Assembly: GCF_000349325.1 (NCBI RefSeq)
Contig: NC_020504.1
Span: 186,001-250,000, forward strand
Source: Streptomyces davaonensis JCM 4913
GTDB taxonomy: Bacteria > Actinomycetota > Actinomycetes > Streptomycetales > Streptomycetaceae
DNA length: 64,000 nt
Direction of reading: 5' to 3'
Position 1 is the stretch's first letter, and each line of letters starts with the position of its first letter. The notes under the pieces are model-generated. The model was not told the origin of the DNA. It worked only from the letters and a program-made list of their open reading frames with translations, and did no database searches. The position numbers and the translations under genes were made by a program. Positions 52,087 to 60,648 of the stretch are shown one piece after another.

Positions 52087-52746
52087 TCACTTCTCGTCCG
52101 AGCTTTCGTCGCGCTCCTCGTGCAGCCAGCGCGAGTGGTACCGACGCGCCCAGGACCGGCTTACGTAACCGGTGCGCATCCCGAGCCGCGCCTCCGGGTC
52201 CTCGAAGGCCCGGCGCATGTGCTCGAGTACGGCGATGGTGATGGCCCAGGCCAGCACGTCGTGGACGAAGATCGCGCTGGTGCGGGAGAGGAAGGGCAGC
52301 AGCCCCATGAACCACATCAGCAGGCCGGTGAACATCATCACCAGCACGGCGCCGGCGATCCAGCCCGCATAGATCTTCTGTCCCGCGTTGAACTTGCCGG
52401 CCGGCCGCGCCTCGGGCGAGGTCCTGCGCTTGCGTACGGCTCGCAGCCACTGCCGGTCGTAGGCCGCGAAGCGGTTCAGCCTGCGCAGGTCCGCGCGGAA
52501 CTCGGCGGAGAGCAGCCCGAGGAGCAAGGGCAGCGGCAGCAGGATGCCCGACCACTCATGGACCGTGATCATCAGGTGGCGCCGCCCGACGAGCAGGGCG
52601 AGCGGACCGATGTACAGACATGCGGCGGACACCAGGCACAGCAGCATCAGGTAGCCGGTGGCGCGGTGGACCATGCGCTCGGCGGTGCTGAAGCGGCGCA
52701 CCCGGCCGGCGGAGTCAGGCTCCGTCGCCGTTCCGGTCGGCGTCAT
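52087..52746 (-). CDS. Cytochrome b561-like membrane subunit
   Basis: 219 residues from ATG 52746, with four predicted spans. His residues suited to haem b ligation occur in VHRATGYL, ITVHEWSGIL and IFVHDVLAW. It overlaps the 3' end of the molybdenum oxidoreductase gene by 32 bases, so the two are coupled. It is the quinol-oxidising anchor by analogy with YedZ/MsrQ-like or FdoI-like partners. Confidence 0.85.
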   Translation of the reverse strand: MTPTGTATEPDSAGRVRRFSTAERMVHRATGYLMLLCLVSAACLYIGPLALLVGRRHLMITVHEWSGILLPLPLLLGLLSAEFRADLRRLNRFAAYDRQWLRAVRKRRTSPEARPAGKFNAGQKIYAGWIAGAVLVMMFTGLLMWFMGLLPFLSRTSAIFVHDVLAWAITIAVLEHMRRAFEDPEARLGMRTGYVSRSWARRYHSRWLHEERDESSDEK

Positions 52747-53437
52747 CGAGCCAGCCGTCGATCGCATAACCGCGTTCCTCCCAATAGCCCGGGATCACCT
52801 TGTCGGTGACCGAAATCCCGGACAGCCATTTGGCCGACTTGTAGAAGTACATGGGTGCCACGTACAGGCGGACCGGTCCGCCGTGTGCGTGGGTGACAGG
52901 CTTGTCCTGCATCTTCAGGGCCACCAGGACGTCGGAGCGGCGGGCCTGTTCCAGGGTGAGGCTCTCGGTGTAGGCGCCGTCGAAGCAGGTGAAGCGGATC
53001 GCCGCGCCCGGCGAACGCACTCCGGCGGCGTCGAGGAGGTCCGCCAACTTCACGCCCTCGAACGGCGTTTGGTTCACCCGCCAGCCGTCCGTGCACAGCA
53101 CGTCGTGCACGACCCTCGTCTGCGGCATCGCCCGCAGATCGCCGAGCGTGTACGTCTTCGGGCGGTCCACGAGTCCGTCGACCCGCAGCGTGTAGTTCGT
53201 CTCGTCCTTGTGCGGCACCGAGCCGACCACGCTGTAGTACCGGAATCCGCCCGGATTGGGCAGCAGTCCGGTCAGCCCGGTCGAGTCCACCTCGGAGGCG
53301 GCGGCGAGGAAGTTCTCCCAGCCGTGCTGGAGGTAGGGCGCGGTGGCGAGCCCCGCGGCGCCCGCGGCGAGCATGCCCAGCATCGCCCGCCGTGCCACCG
53401 GTGCGCCATTGGCCCCTGGCTTCGGCTGTCCTGCCAT
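52715..53437 (-). CDS. Molybdopterin-dependent oxidoreductase (sulfite oxidase/YedY-like)
   Basis: 240 residues. A twin-Arg leader (ARRAMLGMLAAGAAGLAT) indicates Tat export. The molybdopterin domain contains VVHDVLCTDGWRV with the Mo-ligating Cys (about residue 115), then FTCFDGAYTESLTLEQA and HAHGGPVRLYVAPMYFYKSAK. The cytochrome b subunit follows in the same transcript. YedY/MsrP relatives reduce methionine sulfoxide in exported proteins; other members oxidise sulfite. Which applies here is unknown. A GTCACC-N9-GGTGAC site lies 95 bases upstream. Confidence 0.88.
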   Translation of the reverse strand: MAGQPKPGANGAPVARRAMLGMLAAGAAGLATAPYLQHGWENFLAAASEVDSTGLTGLLPNPGGFRYYSVVGSVPHKDETNYTLRVDGLVDRPKTYTLGDLRAMPQTRVVHDVLCTDGWRVNQTPFEGVKLADLLDAAGVRSPGAAIRFTCFDGAYTESLTLEQARRSDVLVALKMQDKPVTHAHGGPVRLYVAPMYFYKSAKWLSGISVTDKVIPGYWEERGYAIDGWLDDADRNGDGA

Positions 53438-53531
53438 GGTCAGTGTGCTCCTTCGGATGAGGACGAACCGGGCGGTGTGCGACTACGGGAGACGCTTGCA
53501 CACGTGTGTACGACGCCAGAGAGCGAGCGCC

Positions 53532-53552
53532 GTCACCGGCTTAACTGGTGAC
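53532..53552. promoter_or_regulatory. GTCACC-N9-GGTGAC site between the Mo oxidoreductase and ABC-F genes
   Basis: GTCACC, spacer GGCTTAACT, GGTGAC. It is 95 bases before the oxidoreductase start on the minus strand and 282 bases before the ABC-F start. A 10-base palindrome CACACGTGTG (53499-53508) lies nearby. Confidence 0.6.
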
Positions 53553-53671
53553 GATGATGGCACACGGCCCTGGGATCGGTCAACGCGGGCTGTCGACACA
53601 CATGTGAAGGGACCGGGGGGTGTGGTGCTACGCTGACCAACGGCGTAACCGTCTATCGAGGAGTCGCGGAC

Positions 53672-53701
53672 ATGGTGGGTGACGACGACATCTCCGGGTG
53701 A
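53672..53701 (+). CDS. Candidate leader peptide of an ABC-F attenuator
   Basis: A 9-codon frame, MVGDDDISG-stop, starts behind GAGGAG eight bases upstream. Its stop is followed directly by hairpins: the palindrome AGATCCGGATCT (53701-53712), CGGCC-ACG-GGCCG (about 53715-53727) and GCGCT-GAG-AGCGC (53728-53740), ending about 90 bases before the ABC-F ATG. Ribosome stalling on such a short frame in the presence of an antibiotic is an established control for ABC-F resistance genes. Confidence 0.5.
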   Translation: MVGDDDISG

Positions 53702-53833
53702 GATCCGGATCTGACGGCCACGGGCCGGCGCTGAGAGCGCTGCCGACGTGGTCCGTTCTGTCGTACCCCTTTTCACCATGTCTGCCCAGGGCAGAGATCT
53801 GAGTTCTGCCCTCCGTACCCTTGAGGTCGCTCC

Positions 53834-55468
53834 ATGTCCGACGCCGCCGTCGTCTGCTCAAACCTGTCCTTCGCCTGGCCCGACGACACTCCCGTCTTCC
53901 ATGACCTGTCCTTCACCGTGCCCCCCGGCCGCACCGGCCTGGTCGCCCCCAACGGCTCCGGAAAGAGCACCCTGCTCAAGCTGATCGCCGGTCAACTCAA
54001 GCCCGCCACCGGCTCGGTGACGGTCAGCGGAACACTCGGCCACCTCCCGCAGAGCCTGCCCCTGACCGGGGACCTGACGGTCGCCGAAGTCGTCGGCGTC
54101 GCCGAAGTGATCCGCGCCCTGGACGCCGTCGAGTCCGGAGACGTCAGCGAGGAGCACTTCACCACCATCGGCGACGACTGGGACATCGAGGAGCGCACCC
54201 GCGCCCAGCTCGACCGCCTGGGCCTCACCGACCTCACCCTGGACCGCAGGCTGAACACCCTCAGCGGCGGCCAGGTCGTCTCGCTCGGCCTCGCCGCCCA
54301 ACTGCTCAAGCGCCCCGACGTGCTGCTCCTCGACGAGCCCACCAACAACCTCGACCTGGAGGCGCGGTACAAGCTCTACGACGTCCTGTCGGACTTCACC
54401 GGCTGCCTGCTCCTGGTCAGCCACGACCGCGCCCTGCTCGACCGCATGGAACGCATCGCCGAACTCGGCAGCGACGAACTGCGCCTGCACGGCGGCAACT
54501 TCACCGCGTACGAGGAAGCCGTCCGCGCCGAGCAGGAGGTGGCCGAGAAGAACGTCCGCAACGCCGAACAAGAGCTGAAGCGGGAAAAGCGGGAGATGCA
54601 GCAGGCCCGCGAACGCGCCGACCGCCGCGCGAGCAACGCCGCCCGCAATCTCGGCAACGCCGGGCTGCCCCGCATCTTCGCCGGGAACATGAAGCGGGGC
54701 GCGCAGGAGTCCGCCGGCCGGGCCGGGCAGATGCACGCCGCCCGGGTCAGCGAGGCCAAGGCCCGTCTCGACGAGGCCGGACGCGCCCTGCGCAACGAAC
54801 AGCGCATCACCTTGGACCTGCCCGACACCCACGTGCCCGCCGGCCGCAACCTCTTCCTCGCCGAAGGCATGCAGGTGCGGCTCGGGGACAGGGCCGTCTT
54901 CACGGAAGGCGGCGTCGACCTGACCGTCCGGGGGCCCGAACGCATCGCGCTGACCGGGCCCAACGGCGCGGGCAAGACCACCCTGATGCGACTCATCACC
55001 GGCGAACTCGCCCCGGACAGCGGGGAGATCAAACGCAACGACGGTCGCGTCGCCTACCTGTCGCAACGCCTGGACCTGCTGGACGTGGACCGCACCGTGG
55101 CGGAGAACTTCGCCGCCTTCGCCCCCGAGCGGCCCGAGGCGGAGCGGATGAACCTGCTCGCCCGCTTCCTCTTCCGCGGTGCCCGGGCGCACCTGCCGGT
55201 CGGGGTGCTGTCCGGCGGTGAACGTCTGCGCGCCACCCTGGCCTGCGTGCTGTGCGCCGAACCGGCCCCGCATCTGCTGCTGCTCGACGAGCCGACCAAC
55301 AACCTCGACCTGGTCAGCGCGGCCCAGTTGGAGAGCGCGCTCAACTCCTACCAGGGCGCCTTCATGGTCGTCAGCCACGACGAGCGGTTCCTCGCCGCGA
55401 TCGGCGTCGACCGGTGGCTGCGGCTGGCCGACGGGGAGCTCAAGGAGACGGGAGCGCCCGAGGTGTGA
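53834..55468 (+). CDS. ABC-F ATPase, probable ribosome-protection type
   Basis: 544 residues with two ATP-binding cassettes and no membrane domain. Walker A motifs [17 protein letters not shown] and [17 protein letters not shown]; signatures [13 protein letters not shown] and [13 protein letters not shown]; Walker [16 protein letters not shown] and [15 protein letters not shown]. The inter-domain linker (about residues 240-320) is long and highly charged, as in antibiotic-resistance ABC-F proteins that displace drugs from the ribosome. A candidate leader peptide precedes it. A second ABC-F gene follows 79 bases downstream. Confidence 0.93.
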   Translation: MSDAAVVCSNLSFAWPDDTPVFHDLSFTVPPGRTGLVAPNGSGKSTLLKLIAGQLKPATGSVTVSGTLGHLPQSLPLTGDLTVAEVVGVAEVIRALDAVESGDVSEEHFTTIGDDWDIEERTRAQLDRLGLTDLTLDRRLNTLSGGQVVSLGLAAQLLKRPDVLLLDEPTNNLDLEARYKLYDVLSDFTGCLLLVSHDRALLDRMERIAELGSDELRLHGGNFTAYEEAVRAEQEVAEKNVRNAEQELKREKREMQQARERADRRASNAARNLGNAGLPRIFAGNMKRGAQESAGRAGQMHAARVSEAKARLDEAGRALRNEQRITLDLPDTHVPAGRNLFLAEGMQVRLGDRAVFTEGGVDLTVRGPERIALTGPNGAGKTTLMRLITGELAPDSGEIKRNDGRVAYLSQRLDLLDVDRTVAENFAAFAPERPEAERMNLLARFLFRGARAHLPVGVLSGGERLRATLACVLCAEPAPHLLLLDEPTNNLDLVSAAQLESALNSYQGAFMVVSHDERFLAAIGVDRWLRLADGELKETGAPEV

Positions 55469-55547
55469 GCCGCCGACGTGTGCAGTGGCCCGCGTCCGAG
55501 GCTTCGTGCCCGGCGGGCCGTACACCGATCACGTTGGACGGTCTCCC

Positions 55548-57194
55548 ATGCCCCAGCCCGCCCTGCTCGCCCACGACCTCGTCCGCAACCTGGGCGGCCG
55601 TCGCGTCCTCGACGGCATCTCCCTGACCGCCTCCCCCGGCCACCGCATCGGCCTCGTCGGGGAGAACGGCGTCGGCAAGTCCACCCTCCTGCGGGTCCTC
55701 GCCGGCGTGGACGACCCCGACGCCGGAAGCGTCACCCGCCCCGCCGATCTCGGCTTCCTCCACCAGGAGATGCCCTACGACGCCGACGCCACCATCGCCG
55801 AAGTGCTGGACGAGGCACTGCGTGAGGCCCGCGAGGACCTCGCGGAGGTGGACCGGCTCGGCGGGGAACTCGCCCGCGTCCCGGAGGACGACCCCGCGCA
55901 CCAGGAACTCCTCGTCGCCTACGGCGGGCGCCTTGAGCAGGCCCAGGACCGCGAGTCCTGGGACGCCGACCGCCGCGCGGCCCTGGTGCTGGACGGCCTG
56001 GGCCTCGGCGGGTTCGGGCACGACCGCACGCTCGGCTCGCTCTCCGGCGGACAGCGCGGCCGACTGGCCCTGGCCGCACTGCTCGTGAGGCGGCCGTCGA
56101 CGCTGCTGCTGGACGAGCCCACGAACCACCTCGACGACGGCGCCGCCACCTTCCTGGAGGAACAGGTCCGCTCGCTGCCCGGGACCGTGGTGGTCGCCAG
56201 CCACGACCGGGCCTTCCTCGACGCCGTGTGCACCGACCTGATCGACCTCGATCCGGCGGTGCACGGCCCGGTCCGCTACGGCGGCAACTACAGCGCCTAC
56301 CTGTCCGAGCAGCGCGCCGAGCGGGAGCGCTGGGAGCGGCGGTACGCCGAGGAGCAGGAGGAGTTGGCGCAGCTGCGCCACTCGGCGGGCGTGAGCGCGC
56401 ACCGGGTGGCGCCGGACCGGGGGCGCACCGACAACGAGAAGATGGGGTACGGCCACCGGGGCGGACGGGTGCAGAACCAGATCTCCCGCCGGGTCCGCAA
56501 CGCCACTCGACGGCTGGAGGAACTGGAGCGCGGTCAGGTCGCCGAACCACCGCGTCCGCTTCGGTTCGCGGGCGGGGAACTGGCGGCGCGTACCGAGGAC
56601 GGCCCGCGCCCGCTGGTGTCCCTGCACGAGGTGCGGGTGCCCGGCCGGCTCACGCTGGACGGGTTGGAGCTGTCGGCGACGGACCGGCTGCTGGTCACGG
56701 GCGACAACGGGGCGGGCAAGTCGACGCTGCTGGCCGTACTCGCCGGACGGCTGCAGGCCGAGGGCGAGGTGTACCGGCGGCGCCGTTTGACGGTGGGGCT
56801 GCTCACCCAGGACACCGCGTTCGAGCGGCCCGACCGCACGGTCCGGGACACCTACGAGCTGTCGCTGGGTGAGCAGCTGGCCGAGAAGGTGCCGCTGAGT
56901 TCGCTCGGCCTGATGCACGAGGCGGACCTGGGCAAGCCGGTCGGGCAGCTGTCCGTCGGGCAGCGCCGCCGGCTCGCGCTGGCCCTCCTGGTGGCCCGCC
57001 CGCCCCAGCTCCTCCTGCTCGACGAGCCCACCAACCACCTCTCCCCACGGCTGTGCGACGAGCTGGAGTCCACGCTGGGCCCCGGCCCCGGCGCGATCGT
57101 CGTGGCCAGCCACGACCGCTGGCTGCGCCGACGGTGGCAGGGCCGCGAGCTCCGACTGGAGCCTGGGCAGGATCGAGCGGAGGGCCGGTCCTGA
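55548..57194 (+). CDS. ABC-F ATPase, TlrC/OleB/VarM-like
   Basis: 548 residues. Walker A GLVGENGVGKSTLLRVL and LVTGDNGAGKSTLLAVL; signatures LGSLSGGQRGRLALAAL and QLSVGQRRRLALALL (the second has SVGQ instead of SGGQ); Walker [16 protein letters not shown] and [13 protein letters not shown]. The N-terminal block RRVLDGISLTASPGHRIGLVGE is typical of the macrolide/lincosamide-producer group. It probably shares a transcript with the first ABC-F gene. The substrate antibiotic is unknown and no producer cluster is present. Confidence 0.93.
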   Translation: MPQPALLAHDLVRNLGGRRVLDGISLTASPGHRIGLVGENGVGKSTLLRVLAGVDDPDAGSVTRPADLGFLHQEMPYDADATIAEVLDEALREAREDLAEVDRLGGELARVPEDDPAHQELLVAYGGRLEQAQDRESWDADRRAALVLDGLGLGGFGHDRTLGSLSGGQRGRLALAALLVRRPSTLLLDEPTNHLDDGAATFLEEQVRSLPGTVVVASHDRAFLDAVCTDLIDLDPAVHGPVRYGGNYSAYLSEQRAERERWERRYAEEQEELAQLRHSAGVSAHRVAPDRGRTDNEKMGYGHRGGRVQNQISRRVRNATRRLEELERGQVAEPPRPLRFAGGELAARTEDGPRPLVSLHEVRVPGRLTLDGLELSATDRLLVTGDNGAGKSTLLAVLAGRLQAEGEVYRRRRLTVGLLTQDTAFERPDRTVRDTYELSLGEQLAEKVPLSSLGLMHEADLGKPVGQLSVGQRRRLALALLVARPPQLLLLDEPTNHLSPRLCDELESTLGPGPGAIVVASHDRWLRRRWQGRELRLEPGQDRAEGRS

Positions 57195-57276
57195 CCTGCA
57201 CCGATGTCGCGAGAGGGCGTCCTGCCGCCAGACGGGGCGCCCTCTGGTGTCGGGGCACTTCTTGCACTCCGGCGGA

Positions 57277-57297
57277 GTCACCTGCCAAGATGGTGAT
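57277..57297. promoter_or_regulatory. GTCACC-N9-GGTGAT site abutting the CGNR start codon
   Basis: GTCACC, spacer TGCCAAGAT, GGTGAT. The spacer shares TGCCA with the site at 47183-47203. The GTG start of the CGNR gene follows immediately, so a bound protein would block translation or transcription initiation of that gene. Confidence 0.65.
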
Positions 57298-57855
57298 GTG
57301 AATCTTGACCATGTATTCGTGTGCGGACACCCGGCGCTCGACTTCGCGGCCACCCTCCGAGCCAGGCGCTCGACCCGGTTCGAGATGTTCGTGACGCCGG
57401 AGCGGCTGAATGCCTGGTATCTGGAGTCCGGCCTGGTGGACACGATCACCCCCGGCGACGAGGTCGACGTCCGAGCAGCCACGACCCTGCGCGAGGCCCT
57501 CTACCGGCTCGTCACCGATCGCCGTCTCGGCGAGGAGTTCGACGCGGCGGCCCTCGACACGGTCAACGCCGCCGCGCGCAAGACGCCCGTGACGCCCCAG
57601 CTCACCAACACGGGACGGCACACCGAGGCCACCCCCGAGCAGGCCCTGGCAACCATCGCCCGGCAGGCCGTCGAACTCCTCAGCGGCCCGGACGTCCCCC
57701 TGATGAAGGAGTGCAGCAACCCCGAGTGCACGCGCGTCTACATCGACCGCTCCCGGGGCATGCGACGCGAGTGGTGCGGCATGGAGTCCTGCGGCAACAA
57801 GATCAAGGCCGCCGCGTACCGGGCCCGCAAGAAGGCGGCGGCCACGACCGCGTGA
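57298..57855 (+). CDS. CGNR zinc-finger regulator (ABATE domain)
   Basis: 185 residues from a GTG giving MNLDHVFVCGHPALDFAATL, the usual N-terminus of the family. A stress-induced ABATE-like domain is followed by a C-terminal zinc finger, CSNPEC ... WCGMESCGNKIKAAAYR, where the signature reads CGNK rather than CGNR. Such proteins are putative DNA-binding regulators. The start is leaderless-like: no Shine-Dalgarno is present and an operator-like repeat directly precedes it. Autoregulation through that repeat is likely. Confidence 0.9.
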   Translation: MNLDHVFVCGHPALDFAATLRARRSTRFEMFVTPERLNAWYLESGLVDTITPGDEVDVRAATTLREALYRLVTDRRLGEEFDAAALDTVNAAARKTPVTPQLTNTGRHTEATPEQALATIARQAVELLSGPDVPLMKECSNPECTRVYIDRSRGMRREWCGMESCGNKIKAAAYRARKKAAATTA

Positions 57856-57859
57856 GGTG

Positions 57860-58785
57860 TCAGCAGTTCGGCGCGCTTTCCGTGAACTCCCGGTAGGCCC
57901 GCGGTGAGGTACCCATCACCCATTTGAAGGCGGTGCTCAGGGCGCTGTCCGAGCCGTAGCCGACCGAGCGCGCAATGGCGGTGAAGGTCTCCCGGCCCTG
58001 GCGGAGTTGCTTGGCCGCGAGTTCGATCCGCCAGGCCGTGAGGTACTCGTACGGACTCTGGCCGACCGCCTTCTTGAACCGCCCGGCGAGCACGGTGCGG
58101 GACACCGATCCCGCGCGCGCCAGTTCCGCGACGGTCCACGAGTGCGCCGGGTCCCGGTGCACGCAGGCCAGCGCCGCGGCGACCGCCGGGTCCGCAAGGC
58201 CCGCGAGCCAGCCGGGGCCGGTGTGCTCGCCGCCGGTCAGGTGGGACCGCAGCACCTGCACGACCATGACGATCGCGAGGTGCTCCGCGATCAGATCGGC
58301 ACCCATCTGCCGGTGCCGCAGTTCCTCGTCGATCGCGTCGAGCACCCAACCCAGCGTCCGGGCCCGGCCCGTACCGGCCGACAGGTGGAGCACCGGTGGG
58401 AGCCCGTCGAGCAGGAGTTCCTGCGCCCGCACGCCGAAGGAGAAGCGCCCACCCAGTATGTGTGGACGTCCTCACCGTCCCCCGCCCGGGCCACCCCCGC
58501 GTCGGCCTTCGCGAACAGAGGCCCTGCCGCCACGGCCGGGACCTCCGGCTCGCTGCGCAGCGTGAAAGCGCGTCTCCGGGTCAGCAGGAAGCAGTCGCCC
58601 GCCGACAACTCGATCGGCCGGGGCACACCCTCGACCTCCAGCAGGCAGCTCCCGCGCCGAACGGCGTTGAACTTCACCCCGGGAGGCGGCGGGAAGTCGA
58701 CCGCCCATCGACCGCCCGCCATCAGGCCGGCGGAGAGATGCCCGCGCGTGTCCAGCAGCGCGAGGACGTCCTCCAGTGGATCCAC
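57860..58785 (-). pseudogene. AraC-family regulator, frameshifted
   Basis: The 5' part (from ATG 58785: MDPLEDVLALLDTRGHLSAG) encodes a cupin-type sensor domain up to VHTYWVG (about 58458). The 3' part in another frame (RFSFGVRAQELLLDGLPPVL to YREFTESAPNC) holds the two AraC helix-turn-helix motifs (WTVAELARAGSVSRTVLAGR and TFTAIARSVGYGSDSALSTA). Adding one base in the G-rich run near 58460 fuses them into a normal ~308-residue AraC protein. It is divergent from the disrupted hydrolase, so regulator and target appear to have decayed together. Confidence 0.8.
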
Positions 58786-58968
58786 GCCGTCTCTCCCCCA
58801 TCCAGTCTCGACGCGCGTTGCGGTCCGCCACGGATCGGCGGCCGGAACCGGTGGTCGCGAGCCTACTGGTGTGGACGCCCGGGCAAGTCCGCCGGACGTC
58901 CGAACATGGCGACCCCGGGTTCACACTCCCTAGGCTGGCGAGCGGGACGAGCGAGCCGGTGTCTCCAC

Positions 58969-58987
58969 ACATGTCGGAGACATGTGC
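58969..58987. promoter_or_regulatory. Palindrome between AraC relic and hydrolase
   Basis: CACATGTC-GGA-GACATGTG, perfect 8-base arms with a 3-base centre, about 97 bases before the hydrolase ATG and 184 bases before the regulator start. Possible operator of the divergent pair. Confidence 0.5.
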
Positions 58988-59083
58988 TCCGCGCTCCTCC
59001 CCTCCCGAGCACCACCGACCCCGAGCCACGACGGGCGTGCTTCCGCATGCCCTCACGGTTCCTTTCGAGAAAGTCCTGCCCGC

Positions 59084-59209
59084 ATGACCAGCGCAGTCCA
59101 CAACGATCCCGTCATCCTGCTCGTCCACGGCGCCTGGCACGGCTCCTGGTGCTGGGAGCTGCTGACTCCCGAACTCACCACGCTCGGCTGGCGGGTGGAG
59201 ACCGTCGAC
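59084..59209 (+). pseudogene. 5' part of an alpha/beta hydrolase gene
   Basis: 42 codons from the ATG (MTSAVHNDPVILLVHGAWHG; SWCWELLTPELTTLGWRVET) encode the first strand and the HG oxyanion motif of a pyrethroid-hydrolase/EstC-like alpha/beta hydrolase. An IS3 element begins at 59210 and supplies a stop. The 3' part resumes at 62461. The middle ~60-70 codons, including the catalytic Ser elbow, are missing from the window. Confidence 0.85.
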
Positions 59210-59241
59210 TGAGGCGTCCCCCGGAGTGTGGACACAGGGGC

Positions 59242-60144
59242 TCATGCCGCGATCGATAGCTTATCTGCTCGCAGATGCTGCTGTTCGAACTCCACCGGTG
59301 AGAGGTAGTTGAGGGAACTATGGCGCCTGCGGGCGTTGTAGTAGGTGAGCCACTGGAAGATCTCCAGCCTCGCCTGTCGCACCGTCGAGAACAGCCTCTG
59401 GTGCATCGTCTCTCTCTCTTGAGTCCCTGCCAGAACGACTCGGCCAGAGCGTTGTCGTAGCTCGAGCCGACCCGGCCCATGCTCCTGCGGATCCCGAAAC
59501 CGTCACAGACCTGCGCGAACGAGGTTGACGTGTATTGCGAGCCCCTGTCCGCGTGGAAAATCACCCCGTCCACGCGGCCACCACGGGCCGCGACGGCCAT
59601 CGTCAGGGCGTCGATGACCAGTCCGGCGCGCATGTGGGTGGCCCATCGAGTAGCCGAGCACCCGGCGTGAGCAGATGTCGATGACGCAGGCGAGATACAG
59701 CCAGGTGCCGCCGACCTGCACGTATGTGATGTCGCCGCACCACTTCTCGTCCAACTGGCATGCGGAGAAGTCACGTTGGACGAGATCCGGGGCAGGTGGC
59801 GCGAGGCGGTCCGGGATGGTCGTGCGCTTGCGGCGCCGCAGGTAGCGGCCCTCGATCCTGTTGATGCGCATCAGGCGCTCGACGCGCTTGCGGTTGACGA
59901 TGTGACCGAAGCCCCGCAGCTCGGCATGCACGCGGCGGACCCCGTAGGTGCCCTTGTGCGCGGTGTGGACCTCGCGGATCTCCGCGACAAGCTCGTCCTC
60001 GGCGGCCTGCCGCACGGTGCGGGCCTTCGCGCCGGCGAGCCACTGGTAGTAGCCCGAGCGCGAGACCTGAAGGACCCGGCATATCCGCTGCACGCCGAAA
60101 CCAGCGCGATTCTCGGAGATGAAGTCCCAGCGGCAGGTCTTCAC
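59242..60144 (-). pseudogene. IS3 transposase orfB, two frameshifts
   Basis: A GTG at 60144 overlaps the orfA stop. The integrase core reads WDFISENRAGFGVQRICRVL, then CQLDEKWCGDITYVQVGG (first Asp region) and ICSRRVLGYSM. An extra G in ATGGGCC (about 59647) shifts frame into THMRAGLVIDALTMAVAARG, then HADRGSQYTSTSF (second Asp) and SSYDNALAESFWQGLKRE (Glu). A two-base insertion in a GAGAGAGAGA run (about 59411-59420) shifts again into MHQRLFSTVRQARLEIFQWL. Two indels make an active transposase unlikely. Confidence 0.8.
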
Positions 60145-60497
60145 TTCATCTCTTTGGCGAAATAGGCCGCTGCCCGGCGCAGGATCTCCCGCTCCAGCTC
60201 CCACTCCTTCTCCGCCTTGCGCAGCCGACCGTTCTCCGCCCGCAGCCGAGCCGGTTCCTCGTCCCGGCTCGCACCGGTCGGATCACCGTGGCTGTGATCG
60301 CGGCCGGCGTGTTCGTCGGCCTGGCGCACCCAGCTGCGGAGCGTCTCACCGGTAACCCCGACGTCCGCCGCGACCGCGGCATACGTGCGCTTTCCGCCCG
60401 CCGCGCGGTACAACGCGACGACGTCGTTCCTGAACTCCTCCGGATACGGAGACTTCCGTCCCACCAGGACACCCTTCCTCGGATCTGCAAGATCCAT
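60141..60497 (-). CDS. IS3 orfA (helix-turn-helix protein)
   Basis: 118 residues: PYPEEFRNDVVALYRAAGGK, then RTYAAVAADVGVTGETLRSW (helix-turn-helix) and a leucine-zipper-like C-terminus (RLRAENGRLRKAEKEWELER; EILRRAAAYFAKEM). The frame is complete. In IS3 elements OrfA binds the ends and is fused to OrfB by frameshifting for transposition; here the orfB part is broken. Confidence 0.88.
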   Translation of the reverse strand: MDLADPRKGVLVGRKSPYPEEFRNDVVALYRAAGGKRTYAAVAADVGVTGETLRSWVRQADEHAGRDHSHGDPTGASRDEEPARLRAENGRLRKAEKEWELEREILRRAAAYFAKEMK

Positions 60498-60530
60498 TGT
60501 CAGTGTGTCCACACCGCCGGGGTCGCCTCA

Positions 60531-60648
60531 TCCTGCACCTGTACCGGATGGGCCACGCGCTCATCCCGGCTGCCGGGAGGGCAGTCGTCAGGCGTCCCCG
60601 TGGCGTCAAGCCCGCCACCGCAAGGTAGGCAGGAATCTCCCTCGTTTA
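60531..60648 (+). mobile_element. TnpB-type (IS200/IS605-like) right-end relic, first part
   Basis: The plus strand encodes the last ~30 residues of a TnpB protein (YRMGHALIPAAGRAVVRRRP, then RGVKPATAR-stop at 60626-60628). GTAGGCAGGAAT and half of a hairpin (CTCCCTCG, 60637-60644) follow. The other hairpin half (CGAGGGAG) and the terminal TTCAA lie at 62443-62460, beyond the IS1182 element. All of this element upstream of the TnpB tail has been lost. Confidence 0.65.

Larger units (their letters stand above)
59210..60530 (-). mobile_element. IS3-family insertion sequence
   Basis: Terminal inverted repeats of 26 bases: TGAGGCG...GTGTGGACAC at 59210-59235 and its imperfect reverse complement at 60505-60530 (four or five mismatches). 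It carries orfA and a frameshifted orfB. No target duplication is visible: GTCGAC lies outside the left end and TCCTGC outside the right, and the two flanks come from different original sequences. This suggests a deletion beside the element or recombination with another copy. Confidence 0.85.

Noticed and set aside
53858-57482. Two long minus-strand frames opposite the ABC-F genes
   Set aside because: They carry no motif and have typical antisense composition, while both plus-strand genes have complete ATP-binding cassettes.
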